From contig CANKGM010000060.1 in assembly GCA_947481355.1 (NCBI GenBank), positions 1 through 9,371 of the forward strand: a stretch of DNA of 9,371 bases, read 5' to 3'. Below, piece by piece: positions 1 to 7,086 of the stretch; within the stretch, counting starts at the first letter, position 1; each line of letters opens with the position of its first letter. The position numbers and the translations under genes were made by a program. The notes beneath the pieces were generated by a model. It was not told the DNA's origin and searched no databases. It saw only the letters and a list, made by a program, of their open reading frames with translations. Source of the stretch: Chitinophagaceae bacterium (lineage in GTDB: Bacteria; Bacteroidota; Bacteroidia; Chitinophagales; Chitinophagaceae).

Positions 1-109
1 ATTGTATAAGCTTGGGCATAACATGTATTATAATTCCAAAAACTATTACATCAATTAATACCGTAACAAAAATAAATCCTAATGCTGCTGATCGGTTTTT
101 ATTAAACAT
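1..109 (-). CDS. MFS transporter, TCR/Tet (TetA-like) family, N-terminal fragment
   Basis: The first 36 codons of a gene that leaves the window at its left edge. The translation begins MFNKNRSAALGFIF and continues into one hydrophobic helix ending VMPKLIQ. This matches the first membrane segment of TetA-type drug/proton antiporters, whose usual pattern is LxDxxGxGxxxPVxP. The aspartate (residue 20) and second glycine (residue 25) are present. The first glycine is Val23 and the first proline is His29, both single-base changes from the expected codons (GGT to GTT, CCT to CAT). The start ATG lies 6 bp beyond the stop of the Dabb gene, so the two are probably co-transcribed. The family exports small molecules from the inner membrane; the substrate cannot be inferred. 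The family call rests on a short stretch, but the pattern is distinctive. Confidence 0.72.
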   Translation of the reverse strand, partial: MFNKNRSAALGFIFVTVLIDVIVFGIIIHVMPKLIQ

Positions 110-115
110 GTATAA

Positions 116-433
116 TTAAAATTGCAATGAATCATATACTATTACCTTTTGCCATAACATAGAACAATCAGCAATGAATTTCAAATGAAGAGGATGTGAT
201 TGATAAATACGCTCATCTTCCTCTGTTTCAAATACGTTTAGCCATGAAACGGCATAGCTTGAATCGATTACTTCTCTATTTGTAGGTGCAGGCTTACCAA
301 TATGAAACGCTTTAATTTCTTTCACTACGCTTAATGCCTGCAGTCCTTCAACAAGTTTTTGAAGGTCCTCCTTACTCTCAGGGTTTTTAAGCCAAAAATA
401 AACATGATGAACAAACGAATTTTTAAGCTCCAT
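116..433 (-). CDS. Dabb (stress-responsive A/B barrel) family protein
   Basis: A 105-residue protein starting MELKNSFVHHVYFWLKNP. The opening HHVYFWLK, a central IGKPAPTNRE segment, a SSYAVSWLNVFETEEDERIYQSHP block and the closing DCSMLWQKVIVYDS are typical of the Dabb family. Dabb proteins are small dimeric alpha+beta barrels of about 100 residues, so this one is full length. It has no signal peptide or membrane segment and should be cytoplasmic. Most bacterial members have no known reaction; some relatives act on small hydrophobic compounds. It lies 54 bp downstream of the amidase gene and 6 bp upstream of the MFS gene, all on one strand, so it may be co-transcribed with the transporter. 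I see no terminator in either gap. The start is the ATG just before the conserved strand. Confidence 0.85.
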   Translation of the reverse strand: MELKNSFVHHVYFWLKNPESKEDLQKLVEGLQALSVVKEIKAFHIGKPAPTNREVIDSSYAVSWLNVFETEEDERIYQSHPLHLKFIADCSMLWQKVIVYDSLQF

Positions 434-487
434 GGAAATTTATTTAATAGAGAATGAAGGTACAAAATATGTAAAGACTAAACATGA

Positions 488-1663
488 CTAACGTTCTAGT
501 TCAACCCAATCTTTAATTCCTTGCCTTATTTTTTTTGCTACATCTAATGCACCGCGCTTTGAAAGAATAAATTTTTCATTATCATGGTTGCTTAAAAATG
601 CTACTTCAACAAGACAATTAGGAAAATCCGTTGGTCCACTTAATGCAAAATTGAAACTGCCAACATTACCAAAATCATTTAACTTAAGCTCTCCCATTCT
701 TTTCAAAATAGTTTGGGTCAATGGCCTAAACCCAATATGACGATAGAAAGTGCTAGTTCCATTTACCGTATCAACAGATGATGAATTGAAATGAATACTA
801 ATTAGTAAATCCGGCATTGTATCCTTAAGCATCTTAATTCTTTGTGGCATTGATAGACTTGTATCAATGCGTCGTGTCATAAAAACATGTTGAACACCAG
901 ATTTTTTGAGTTCCTTCTCTAATGCCAACGCATAATCTAAAGTGAGGGACTTTTCTAACTTACCTGAAACATTACCTGCTGCACCTGAATTATCTCCACC
1001 ATGGCCAGCATCTATGGCAACAAAGACATTCTTCAATTTCTTATCTGGTGCATGCTTAACCCGAATGGTAAGTTTGGTTGAGGTAGAATCATAATATATA
1101 GAATACCCCCAATGTAACTTACTCTTTAGATCAATATAAACTCTAAACACTCCATTTTGAATTTGCTCAAGCCAAACATTCCTAATTTCTGATGGCTTAC
1201 CAGTCTGAGTAATCCAATTGGTATTAGATGTGATACCAAACAAATCAATAGCTAATCTTGACGGATTAACCAGCATATTCCCTTTATATGGTAATTTCTC
1301 AGGCATGTCAATACTTATATAATCAAAACGTTCATCGGAATAAGTCCTCCAATTTCCACTGAGGTAAAATTGCTTGACTGGATAGGCCATATCCAAGCTT
1401 ACACTTGATTTTAAAATAAAAGCACTAAGTGTAGGAGCAAGCTCAATAATATAATCCGTAGATGAACTGTCAATAATTTTTACTAAAACTCCTGTGTCCA
1501 TATAGGTCATCTTTGCACCACCCAACCGATCATCCCCAGGGCCATATTCTATGTAAGGCATAAGCCCCTTAGTTTTTCCTGGAATGAATTTAGCTTGACT
1601 AAAGCAGATATTGCTGGTGTGAACCAGCATAATCGATAAGCATACTATTATAATATATCGCAT
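488..1663 (-). CDS. Secreted N-acetylmuramoyl-L-alanine amidase (AMIN-like + Amidase_3)
   Basis: A 391-residue cell-wall hydrolase that should cut the amide bond between N-acetylmuramic acid and L-alanine in peptidoglycan. Residues 1-22 form a signal peptide (hydrophobic core IIIVCLSIMLV, likely cleavage near CFSQ-A); no lipobox is evident. Residues about 130-203 (NPSRLAIDLFG, then FRVYIDLKSK, then KLTIRVK) look like a divergent AMIN domain, which targets amidases to the wall or septum. Residues about 213-388 are the zinc-dependent Amidase_3 domain. Zinc ligands are His221 in DAGHGG, Glu237 in KLEKSLTL and His291 in ISIHFN; the catalytic glutamate is Glu353 in LVEVAFLSN. All active-site residues are present, so the enzyme should be active. 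No LysM or SPOR domain is visible. It is divergent from the membrane-protein gene at 1811 across a 147-bp gap. Confidence 0.93.
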   Translation of the reverse strand: MRYIIIVCLSIMLVHTSNICFSQAKFIPGKTKGLMPYIEYGPGDDRLGGAKMTYMDTGVLVKIIDSSSTDYIIELAPTLSAFILKSSVSLDMAYPVKQFYLSGNWRTYSDERFDYISIDMPEKLPYKGNMLVNPSRLAIDLFGITSNTNWITQTGKPSEIRNVWLEQIQNGVFRVYIDLKSKLHWGYSIYYDSTSTKLTIRVKHAPDKKLKNVFVAIDAGHGGDNSGAAGNVSGKLEKSLTLDYALALEKELKKSGVQHVFMTRRIDTSLSMPQRIKMLKDTMPDLLISIHFNSSSVDTVNGTSTFYRHIGFRPLTQTILKRMGELKLNDFGNVGSFNFALSGPTDFPNCLVEVAFLSNHDNEKFILSKRGALDVAKKIRQGIKDWVELER

Positions 1664-1740
1664 CGTACGAAATTAGTTTTTATCGTGATACCATAGTAGA
1701 AATACGTATTGCAAAAAGCACTTTCCCTTAATTTTCACCA

Positions 1741-1783
1741 ATTTGAACTCAATTTATACTATCGGGTTAAGCATTGCGTTTTA
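1741..1783 (+). promoter_or_regulatory. Upstream element of first membrane-protein gene, shared with its paralog
   Basis: When this stretch is placed without gaps against 2761-2803, three blocks coincide: ATTTG at the start, an AA..TATA.T block about 10 bases in, and G.CGTTTTA at the end. The middle is diverged. The last block ends 27 bp before the ATG at 1811. The conserved spacing suggests a promoter or operator copied along with the gene. No perfect TAnnTTTG element is visible, so the exact transcription start is not assigned. Confidence 0.4.
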
Positions 1784-1810
1784 AAGTGAAACCATCCAAA
1801 ATCCTTAGTT

Positions 1811-2599
1811 ATGAACCAATCAAATTCGACCCTTCAACTCATTAGCGCACTTATCGTTTTATTGCCTGTAGCCATCATCTTTATTAAACAAAAAGGCAGC
1901 AACAGGTATTTTCTTTCTCTAGCAGCCGCAAATATGATGTTCTTCATCTCTACATCACTTCTAAATAAATATGTAGCATTACCAGAAAAAACATCCGTTT
2001 GGATCAGCATGCTGTCTAATGTACTACAAGCTCCATTAACATTAATTTTCCTTTTATACTTCACAGAAAGCAATAAAATAACCAAAGGAATAAAAGTTAG
2101 TCTTGCAGCAATTTTAGGCATAAGTGTTATGGCAATTGGGCTTTCTCCATTTAATGAACAAGCTACATTAAACTTAATGGCACTAGGCACAATACCAGTA
2201 TTCCTATTCGGATCTGTGCTTTTTATACAACAGGTAAAGTCTAGTGTGTACCACCAAAAAGGAACAAACAAAGCATTTATTCTTAGTGCAATTGTATTTG
2301 CTTATGGATCATATATGCTATTGCTTACATTAAATGTAATTTCTCCAGAAAAGCATGCTTCAGATATCAGATCATTGTTTGGATTGATTACTATTATTTC
2401 TACAGCATTTGCCTCGATCAGCATAGCAATGTTTGATTTAAATCAAGTAGAAGGTGAAGTATCAAAAGAGGCAGTACCACAAAGAAAAAATGCTGCTATT
2501 TCACAGTGGGATGATTTCAGCTTAGCAAATACACCTGAATTATCAAAAACAAGTGTAACCAATATCAGCAAATACTATCCAAGCTATCAAAATAATTAA
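1811..2599 (+). CDS. Seven-helix membrane protein of unknown function (paralog 1)
   Basis: A 262-residue integral membrane protein that I do not recognise. Hydrophobic segments lie at about 8-26, 32-50, 65-85, 93-112, 121-142, 154-174 and 187-208, giving seven predicted helices. A soluble tail of about 50 residues follows, ending KYYPSYQNN. Points shared with the gene at 2839 are LPE, QAPL (73-76), NKI, GTIPVF, LSAIVFAYGS, PEKHASD and the tail motif W-x5-LAN. No catalytic domain, nucleotide-binding motif or transporter signature is visible. The seven-helix body with a short tail recalls sensory 7TM input regions, but no kinase or output domain is attached. It has its own terminator at 2628-2660. 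The ATG at 1811 is the first in frame and fits the start of the first helix. Confidence 0.8.
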   Translation: MNQSNSTLQLISALIVLLPVAIIFIKQKGSNRYFLSLAAANMMFFISTSLLNKYVALPEKTSVWISMLSNVLQAPLTLIFLLYFTESNKITKGIKVSLAAILGISVMAIGLSPFNEQATLNLMALGTIPVFLFGSVLFIQQVKSSVYHQKGTNKAFILSAIVFAYGSYMLLLTLNVISPEKHASDIRSLFGLITIISTAFASISIAMFDLNQVEGEVSKEAVPQRKNAAISQWDDFSLANTPELSKTSVTNISKYYPSYQNN

Positions 2600-2627
2600 C
2601 TAAACGTCTAGAATTGTAATAAGGGTT

Positions 2628-2660
2628 AAGGGCATCTGGTTTCAGATTGCCCTTTTTTTA
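2628..2660 (+). terminator. Rho-independent terminator after paralog 1
   Basis: AAGGGC pairs with GCCCTT and ATCTG with CAGAT around a GTTT loop, with a single unpaired base between the two stem parts, followed by a run of seven T. It lies 29 bp after the stop codon of the 1811-2599 gene. It separates the two paralogs into different transcripts. Confidence 0.85.
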
Positions 2661-2712
2661 TAAAAGTAACGCAGTTGATTATAGAATAAGATCACAGGAA
2701 TCAGATAGTAAA

Positions 2713-2750
2713 TCAGTAAAAATACTTAAAACGTGAGGCAGTTTTACTGA
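2713..2750. repeat. 9-bp inverted repeat TCAGTAAAA / TTTTACTGA
   Basis: Perfect 9-bp arms at 2713-2721 and 2742-2750 are separated by 20 bp, in the gap upstream of paralog 2. It could be a regulator site or a leftover hairpin. It has no counterpart upstream of paralog 1. Function unknown. Confidence 0.4.
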
Positions 2751-2760
2751 ATTTAGACTG

Positions 2761-2803
2761 ATTTGGGGCCAAAATATAATTCGCACAACAATTTGGCGTT
2801 TTA
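2761..2803 (+). promoter_or_regulatory. Upstream element of second membrane-protein gene, shared with paralog 1
   Basis: Ungapped counterpart of 1741-1783, with ATTTG, an AA..TATA.T block and G.CGTTTTA at the same relative positions. It ends 35 bp before the ATG at 2839. A weak -33/-7 pair (TTTG at 2762 and ACAATTTG at 2788-2795, spacer 22) could be the promoter. Confidence 0.4.
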
Positions 2804-2838
2804 GCTATACCCTTTATTAAACAATTCAATTGAACACT

Positions 2839-3510
2839 ATGAAACAGTCCAAATCCTATTTTAAAATCAGCATCACTCAGGCCGTTTTACTCTCCTCAGT
2901 TTACCTTTTACCTTTTCTAAGTACTTTCTTAGTGAAAAACGTAGGGCTACTCCCTGAAAGTATTGGTACAATAATTAATACCATGAGTATTGTTATTCAG
3001 GCTCCATTAATGCTTATTGTATTGGTATACCTAAATGAAAATAATAAGATAAATAAATTAATTGGGCTGTCACTAACCCTATTACTTGCTTTTACTTCTT
3101 TGGCAATCGCAATGAATGGAGTTACTGAAAATAATTTATTAATGATTTTGTTAATAGGAAGTATTCCAGTTTTCATATTCAGTTCAATGCTATTCATCAA
3201 TTTTGTAAAACATAGTATCCAGAATCATAAGGAAACAAGTAAGGCCATTTTGATGAGTGCAATCGTTTTTGCCTTCGGGTCATTTATCACATTGATTCTA
3301 ATGAACCTAACGGAACCACAAAAACATGCAAATGATATGTTTGCATTTCTTGGACTTGTTTCTGGCATTTCAACAGTATTAATCACACTGACCATTGCGT
3401 TTTCTAAAAAAGAAATCAAGGAAGCTCCTGTCAAGCAATTCTCACCTTCATATCATTCCGAAAAAAACTCTTGGAAAAGTATTCAATTGGCAAACGTTTC
3501 AGAAGCATAA
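2839..3510 (+). CDS. Six-helix membrane protein of unknown function (paralog 2)
   Basis: A 223-residue membrane protein, clearly homologous to the gene at 1811 and of unknown function. Predicted helices lie at about 14-33, 44-64, 74-92, 101-122, 136-156 and 168-188, followed by a tail of about 35 residues. Alignment anchors are LST-x-L with LLPES, QAPL (54-57), NENNKINK, IGSIPVFIF, MSAIVFAFGSF and EPQKHAND, plus a tail W-x4-LAN. Its first helix aligns with the second helix of paralog 1, so it lacks one N-terminal helix. A TTG at 2830 in the same frame would add three residues; the ATG at 2839 is preferred as the commoner start. It is transcribed separately from paralog 1, since a terminator lies between them, and ends at the hairpin 3540-3567. 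Confidence 0.8.
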   Translation: MKQSKSYFKISITQAVLLSSVYLLPFLSTFLVKNVGLLPESIGTIINTMSIVIQAPLMLIVLVYLNENNKINKLIGLSLTLLLAFTSLAIAMNGVTENNLLMILLIGSIPVFIFSSMLFINFVKHSIQNHKETSKAILMSAIVFAFGSFITLILMNLTEPQKHANDMFAFLGLVSGISTVLITLTIAFSKKEIKEAPVKQFSPSYHSEKNSWKSIQLANVSEA

Positions 3511-3539
3511 TTTAATAGCATAAAATATTTTAATAAGTA

Positions 3540-3567
3540 ATCCCCCGTTGATATTTCAACGGGGGAT
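3540..3567. terminator. Bidirectional terminator between convergent genes
   Basis: A perfect 12-bp stem (ATCCCCCGTTGA against TCAACGGGGGAT) with a 4-base loop lies between the stop of the gene ending at 3510 and the stop of the acyl-CoA dehydrogenase at 3610. T-tracts are weak on both sides (ATTTATTTG on plus, ACTTATTA on minus), but the stem is strong and symmetrical. It probably ends transcripts from both directions. Confidence 0.8.
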
Positions 3568-3609
3568 ATTTATTTGATAGCCTCTTAAGAAATAGTTTGA
3601 ATGATTGCT

Positions 3610-5391
3610 CTAAAGAATTCTTCCTTGAATTAAACTGGCAGCAATTCTTCTTCTTGCATCCTTTGCGTTAAATGGAGATACTTTAGTAAACCGCTTAATG
3701 CCTAACAACATCATACGTTGTTCATCTCCAGAAGCAAATGAATTAATTGCTTCCTTACCGGCTTTATTAATTTTATCGGCTGCATCATAAATATAAATAC
3801 GCGCAATATCGACTTCAACGCTACATGCTGCTTCACCTTTATCTGCAACCAATTTCATTGTTCTCAATAAGGCACTTTCAGCATGAAAAACTTGAATAGC
3901 CATGTCTGCGATATTCATGAGTATCTCTTGTTCGGATTCAATCTTCATCATTAATTTCTGAACAGCTGCACCAGCCACCATAAAAATTGACTTCTTGAAT
4001 TGTTGAATAACTTTCCGTTCTTCTGCAAAAGGTGAATCGTCTTGATTTCCAAATTCGGGGATACTCATCAGTTCTTTTTGCACAGCCATAGCAGGACCCA
4101 TCATATCTAACCTTCCTTTCATGGCACGTTTCAACACCATGTCTACAATGAGCAAACGATTGATTTCATTAGTCCCTTCGAATATTCTATTGATCCGACT
4201 ATCTCTATATGCACGAGATATATTGTATTCATCACTAAATCCATTTCCGCCATGTACTTGAACTGATTCATCGACTACAAAATCCAATAATTCAGATCCA
4301 AATACTTTCAAAATTGCGCATTCTATAGCATACTCTTCAGCGGCAGATAACATGGCTTCATTAAATGGTTTACCCGCAAGCAATAAATCGTTTTCCTTTT
4401 CATCAATCCACATGGAAGTTCGATACAATGCAGCTTCTGAAGCATAAATTTGTACAGCCATTTCAGCCAGCTTATGTTGAATAGCTCCGAAATCAGCGAT
4501 TGGCTTTTTAAATTGTTCTCGGGCTTTAGCATACTGTACTGTTTCCTGCAAGCATTTTTTTGTTCCTCCCAAGGTAGCTGCACACAATTTAAGTCGGCCT
4601 ATATTAAGGATGTTAAACGCAATGATATGTCCCTTGCCTATTTCACCTAATACATTTTCAACAGGTACTTTGCAATCTTGAAAATACAATTGAACAGTGG
4701 ATGACCCTTTGATTCCCATCTTATGTTCTTCGGGACCTTGTGTAAATCCTGGCATGCCGCGTTCTAATATAAATGCAGTAAAAGCAGTTCCATCTATTTT
4801 AGCAAACACGGTATATATATCTGCAAAACCTCCATTGGTAATCCAACATTTTTGTCCGTTTAAAATATAATACTTTCCATCTTCACTCAGTTTAGCTATT
4901 GTTTTAGCACCTAATGCATCACTTCCACTATTTGGTTCTGTTAATCCATATGAACCCTTCCATTCTCCTGTGGCTAACTTGGGGATGTATTTAGCTTTTT
5001 GTGCATCGGTGCCAAAATATAAAATGGGTAATGTGCCGATTCCTGAATGCGCTGATACAGCAACCGAAAATGAATGACCAGCACCTAACCCTTCTGCAAC
5101 AATGATAGATGAAATAAAATCTTTCCCTAAGCCATTGTATTGTTCGGGAACAGAAATACCTAACAGTCCTTGCTCACCGGCCTTCACCATAAGTGAAGGC
5201 ATTAATCCAGCTTCAAGACTATCAATACGATTTAGCAACGGATTAATTTCTGCTTCAATGAATTGATGACACATATCCATCATCATTTTTTGTTCTTCAT
5301 TGAAATCTTCTGGGATGAATGTATGCGCAGGTTTTTCTTCAGTGAGAAGCCAGCCGGCTCCTTTCATGATTGATGTTGATGTGGTTTCCAT
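3610..5391 (-). CDS. Acyl-CoA dehydrogenase, long form (VLCAD-like)
   Basis: A 593-residue flavoenzyme that oxidises acyl-CoA to trans-2-enoyl-CoA in fatty-acid beta-oxidation, passing electrons to ETF; expected in the cytoplasm. Domain order: N-terminal helical domain (about 30-145); the flavin and substrate strands with YGLTEPNSGSDA (148-159) and CWITNGG (182-188); the C-terminal helical domain with REQFKKPIADFGAIQ (291-305), QVHGGNGFSDEYN (378-390) and NRIFEGTNEINR (401-412). Glu405 in FEGTNE is the expected catalytic base. Residues about 430-593 are an extra C-terminal helical domain as in VLCAD-type enzymes; typical short-form enzymes are about 380-400 residues, so the length fits the long form. 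It lies 17 bp downstream of the MarR gene on the same strand and is probably the second gene of that operon. No thiolase or hydratase gene is in the window. Confidence 0.95.
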   Translation of the reverse strand: METTSTSIMKGAGWLLTEEKPAHTFIPEDFNEEQKMMMDMCHQFIEAEINPLLNRIDSLEAGLMPSLMVKAGEQGLLGISVPEQYNGLGKDFISSIIVAEGLGAGHSFSVAVSAHSGIGTLPILYFGTDAQKAKYIPKLATGEWKGSYGLTEPNSGSDALGAKTIAKLSEDGKYYILNGQKCWITNGGFADIYTVFAKIDGTAFTAFILERGMPGFTQGPEEHKMGIKGSSTVQLYFQDCKVPVENVLGEIGKGHIIAFNILNIGRLKLCAATLGGTKKCLQETVQYAKAREQFKKPIADFGAIQHKLAEMAVQIYASEAALYRTSMWIDEKENDLLLAGKPFNEAMLSAAEEYAIECAILKVFGSELLDFVVDESVQVHGGNGFSDEYNISRAYRDSRINRIFEGTNEINRLLIVDMVLKRAMKGRLDMMGPAMAVQKELMSIPEFGNQDDSPFAEERKVIQQFKKSIFMVAGAAVQKLMMKIESEQEILMNIADMAIQVFHAESALLRTMKLVADKGEAACSVEVDIARIYIYDAADKINKAGKEAINSFASGDEQRMMLLGIKRFTKVSPFNAKDARRRIAASLIQGRIL

Positions 5392-5408
5392 AATACAACT
5401 ATTAAAGA

Positions 5409-5852
5409 TTAAGATGTTAGATTATCATATATTTTTTGGAGTACTGATTTTGCACGTTCAATATCTGCTTTAGGTACACCATCCAATGCTTCATTCATTG
5501 TTGCCTCAGCAATATCCATAGTTCGATCTTGCAATTTTTTTGCATGATCTGTTATATAAATCAAGTTCATTCTCCTATCAGTTGGTGAGCCTACCCTCTT
5601 CACCATATTGAGCTTCTCCAGGTTATCAACTAAACGGGTGATACTTGGCTTATCACGAAAAGAGGCGTTACAAAGCTCTTGCTGACTTATACCATCTTTT
5701 TTCCAAAGATGATATAGTACGCTCCATTGTTCTATGGTAATTTCGATGCCTTCTTGTTTGAAATTTTTTTGCAAACGCCTTGCAATAGCAGTAGATGCTA
5801 GTCCAGTGATAAAACTGTATAATTCGCCTCGTTTAAATTGGTTGTTTGGCAT
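5409..5852 (-). CDS. MarR family transcriptional regulator
   Basis: A 147-residue winged-helix DNA-binding protein of normal MarR length. Dimerisation helices occupy about 8-32 and 104-146. The winged helix-turn-helix covers about 38-102: GISQQELCNAS leads into the recognition helix DKPSITRLVDNLEK (67-80), followed by the wing RVGSPTDRRMNLIYIT (86-101) with the conserved Asp-Arg-Arg. It is the first gene of an operon with the acyl-CoA dehydrogenase 17 bp downstream. It therefore probably represses beta-oxidation genes and is released by an acyl-CoA or related ligand; this role is inferred from the neighbour. A perfect palindrome lies 4 bp before its start codon (5857-5872), a likely autoregulatory operator. 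Confidence 0.93.
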   Translation of the reverse strand: MPNNQFKRGELYSFITGLASTAIARRLQKNFKQEGIEITIEQWSVLYHLWKKDGISQQELCNASFRDKPSITRLVDNLEKLNMVKRVGSPTDRRMNLIYITDHAKKLQDRTMDIAEATMNEALDGVPKADIERAKSVLQKIYDNLTS

Positions 5853-5856
5853 ATCG

Positions 5857-5872
5857 TTAGTTATGCAACTAA
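5857..5872. promoter_or_regulatory. Palindromic operator, probably bound by the adjacent MarR regulator
   Basis: A perfect palindrome with half-sites TTAGTT and AACTAA around ATGC; on the marR strand it reads TTAGTTGCATAACTAA. Size and form (about 16-bp dyad with a central TGCA-like core) fit MarR family operators. It sits 4 bp upstream of the marR ATG, just downstream of a candidate -7 element, where a bound dimer would block the start of transcription. Confidence 0.7.
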
Positions 5873-5874
5873 AT

Positions 5875-5882
5875 TAAAATTA
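5875..5882 (-). promoter_or_regulatory. Candidate -7 element of the marR / acyl-CoA dehydrogenase operon
   Basis: Reads TAATTTTA on the minus strand, seven of eight matches to the Bacteroidota TAnnTTTG element, with a T-rich -33 region about 19 bp upstream. The predicted start of transcription falls inside the palindrome at 5857-5872, giving a very short leader. Confidence 0.4.
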
Positions 5883-5932
5883 ACGAATAACTTCGCTGAA
5901 AAAAATTCTTTTCGAGAAGAAATGCTGAAATT

Positions 5933-5940
5933 TAACTTTC
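5933..5940 (+). promoter_or_regulatory. Candidate -7 element of the glycosyltransferase gene
   Basis: TAACTTTC matches TAnnTTTG at seven of eight positions, with TTTT about 20 bp upstream as a possible -33 region. If real, transcription starts around 5945, which rules out the in-frame TTG at 5941 as the start codon and supports the ATG at 5968. Confidence 0.35.
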
Positions 5941-5967
5941 TTGAAATTTATTCCATTTATTCATCCC

Positions 5968-7086
5968 ATGATATTGATTTATAGTGCATGTTTTTGGGTC
6001 TTCGCCTATGGGGTTGTCATTTGGATAGCACTATACTACTTCAATAGGTTAACACCATTCACGGCCTCAACCACTCCTACCACGTCAGTTTCTATATTGG
6101 TTGCTGCCAGGAATGAGGAGGCTTGCATTCGACAATGCATTGAATCGTTGCTTGAACAAAACTATCCGACTGAGCTAATGGAAATCATTATTATAGATGA
6201 TCAATCGGATGATGATACGGCTAACATAATTAGTTATTATGCTAACAAAGGCGTGCGATTGATTTCAATAGAAGATGATGCCAGCATGCATGGGAAAAAA
6301 GCAGCAATAACAAAAGGCGTTGTTCAAGCACAAGGAAAACTGATTATAACAACTGATGCTGATTGCACAATGAATAAAAATTGGGTATCGACAATTGTTT
6401 CCTTTTATGAAACAACCGGCGCGGTATTCGTAGCTGGACCTGTAAAATTTGAAAAAGAAAAATCATTTTTGGGTATTTTTCAATCGCTTGATTTTCTTTC
6501 CTTACAAGGTATTACAGCAGCAGGAGTTGGAGGTGGATTTTATACGATGTGCAATGGAGCAAACTTAGCCTATGAGAAAGAAGCATTTAATTCAGTGAAT
6601 GGATTTAAAGGCGTTGATCATATTGCATCGGGAGATGATATGCTGTTGATGGAAAAAATTAAAATAGCATATCCAGGTAAAGTCCACTACTGTTTTTCAC
6701 AAAATGTTATTGTTGAAACAGCGTCAGCAAAATCAATTCAAGAATTCATCACACAACGCATTCGTTGGGCGAGCAAGGCCCCTTATTATAAAAGTAATCT
6801 ACTGAAATATACGCTGCTATTGGTTTATCTAGTTAACCTTAGTTTACTGTGCTTACTTATTATCGGACTATTCAGTTGGAAATATTTAATGGCATGGTTA
6901 ATTTTAACCCTCATTAAAACCCTAATCGAATTTCCATTCATGTACCGTGTCGCCGATTTTTTTTCTAAGAAAAATGTGTTGATTTGGTTCCTGCCTGTTC
7001 AGCCTCTTCATAATACCTATACTGTAATAGCTGGATTTTTCGGGTTGTTTTCTACCTATACTTGGAAAGGGAGGAGGCTGAAGTAG
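5968..7086 (+). CDS. Membrane-anchored family 2 glycosyltransferase
   Basis: A 372-residue glycosyltransferase with a GT-A fold. An N-terminal helix (about 2-23) is followed by the catalytic domain (about 40-270): SILVAARNEE (42-51), IIDDQSDDDT (76-85), the metal-binding TTDAD (128-132), GDD (222-224) and QRIRW (263-267). The last two correspond to the catalytic Asp region and the QxxRW motif of processive GT2 enzymes. Membrane helices follow at about 280-303, 305-328 and 340-365. It should transfer sugar from a nucleotide-sugar at the inner membrane to a polysaccharide or lipid; the product is unknown because no biosynthetic neighbours are present. The frame is open back to a TTG at 5941, but the ATG at 5968 leads straight into the first helix and suits the candidate promoter. 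It is divergent from marR and convergent with the Lrp gene. Confidence 0.9.
   Translation: MILIYSACFWVFAYGVVIWIALYYFNRLTPFTASTTPTTSVSILVAARNEEACIRQCIESLLEQNYPTELMEIIIIDDQSDDDTANIISYYANKGVRLISIEDDASMHGKKAAITKGVVQAQGKLIITTDADCTMNKNWVSTIVSFYETTGAVFVAGPVKFEKEKSFLGIFQSLDFLSLQGITAAGVGGGFYTMCNGANLAYEKEAFNSVNGFKGVDHIASGDDMLLMEKIKIAYPGKVHYCFSQNVIVETASAKSIQEFITQRIRWASKAPYYKSNLLKYTLLLVYLVNLSLLCLLIIGLFSWKYLMAWLILTLIKTLIEFPFMYRVADFFSKKNVLIWFLPVQPLHNTYTVIAGFFGLFSTYTWKGRRLK

Noticed and set aside
1834..2271. 145-codon minus-strand frame inside the first membrane-protein gene
   Set aside because: It is antisense to a well-supported membrane protein and shows no domain; a shadow frame.
4323..4650. Open frames on both strands inside the acyl-CoA dehydrogenase
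   Set aside because: They overlap the conserved dehydrogenase core and have no recognisable content.
5941..5967. TTG at 5941 as start of the glycosyltransferase
   Set aside because: It would fall upstream of the predicted transcription start from the candidate -7 element at 5933-5940; the ATG at 5968 fits better, though the TTG is not fully excluded.
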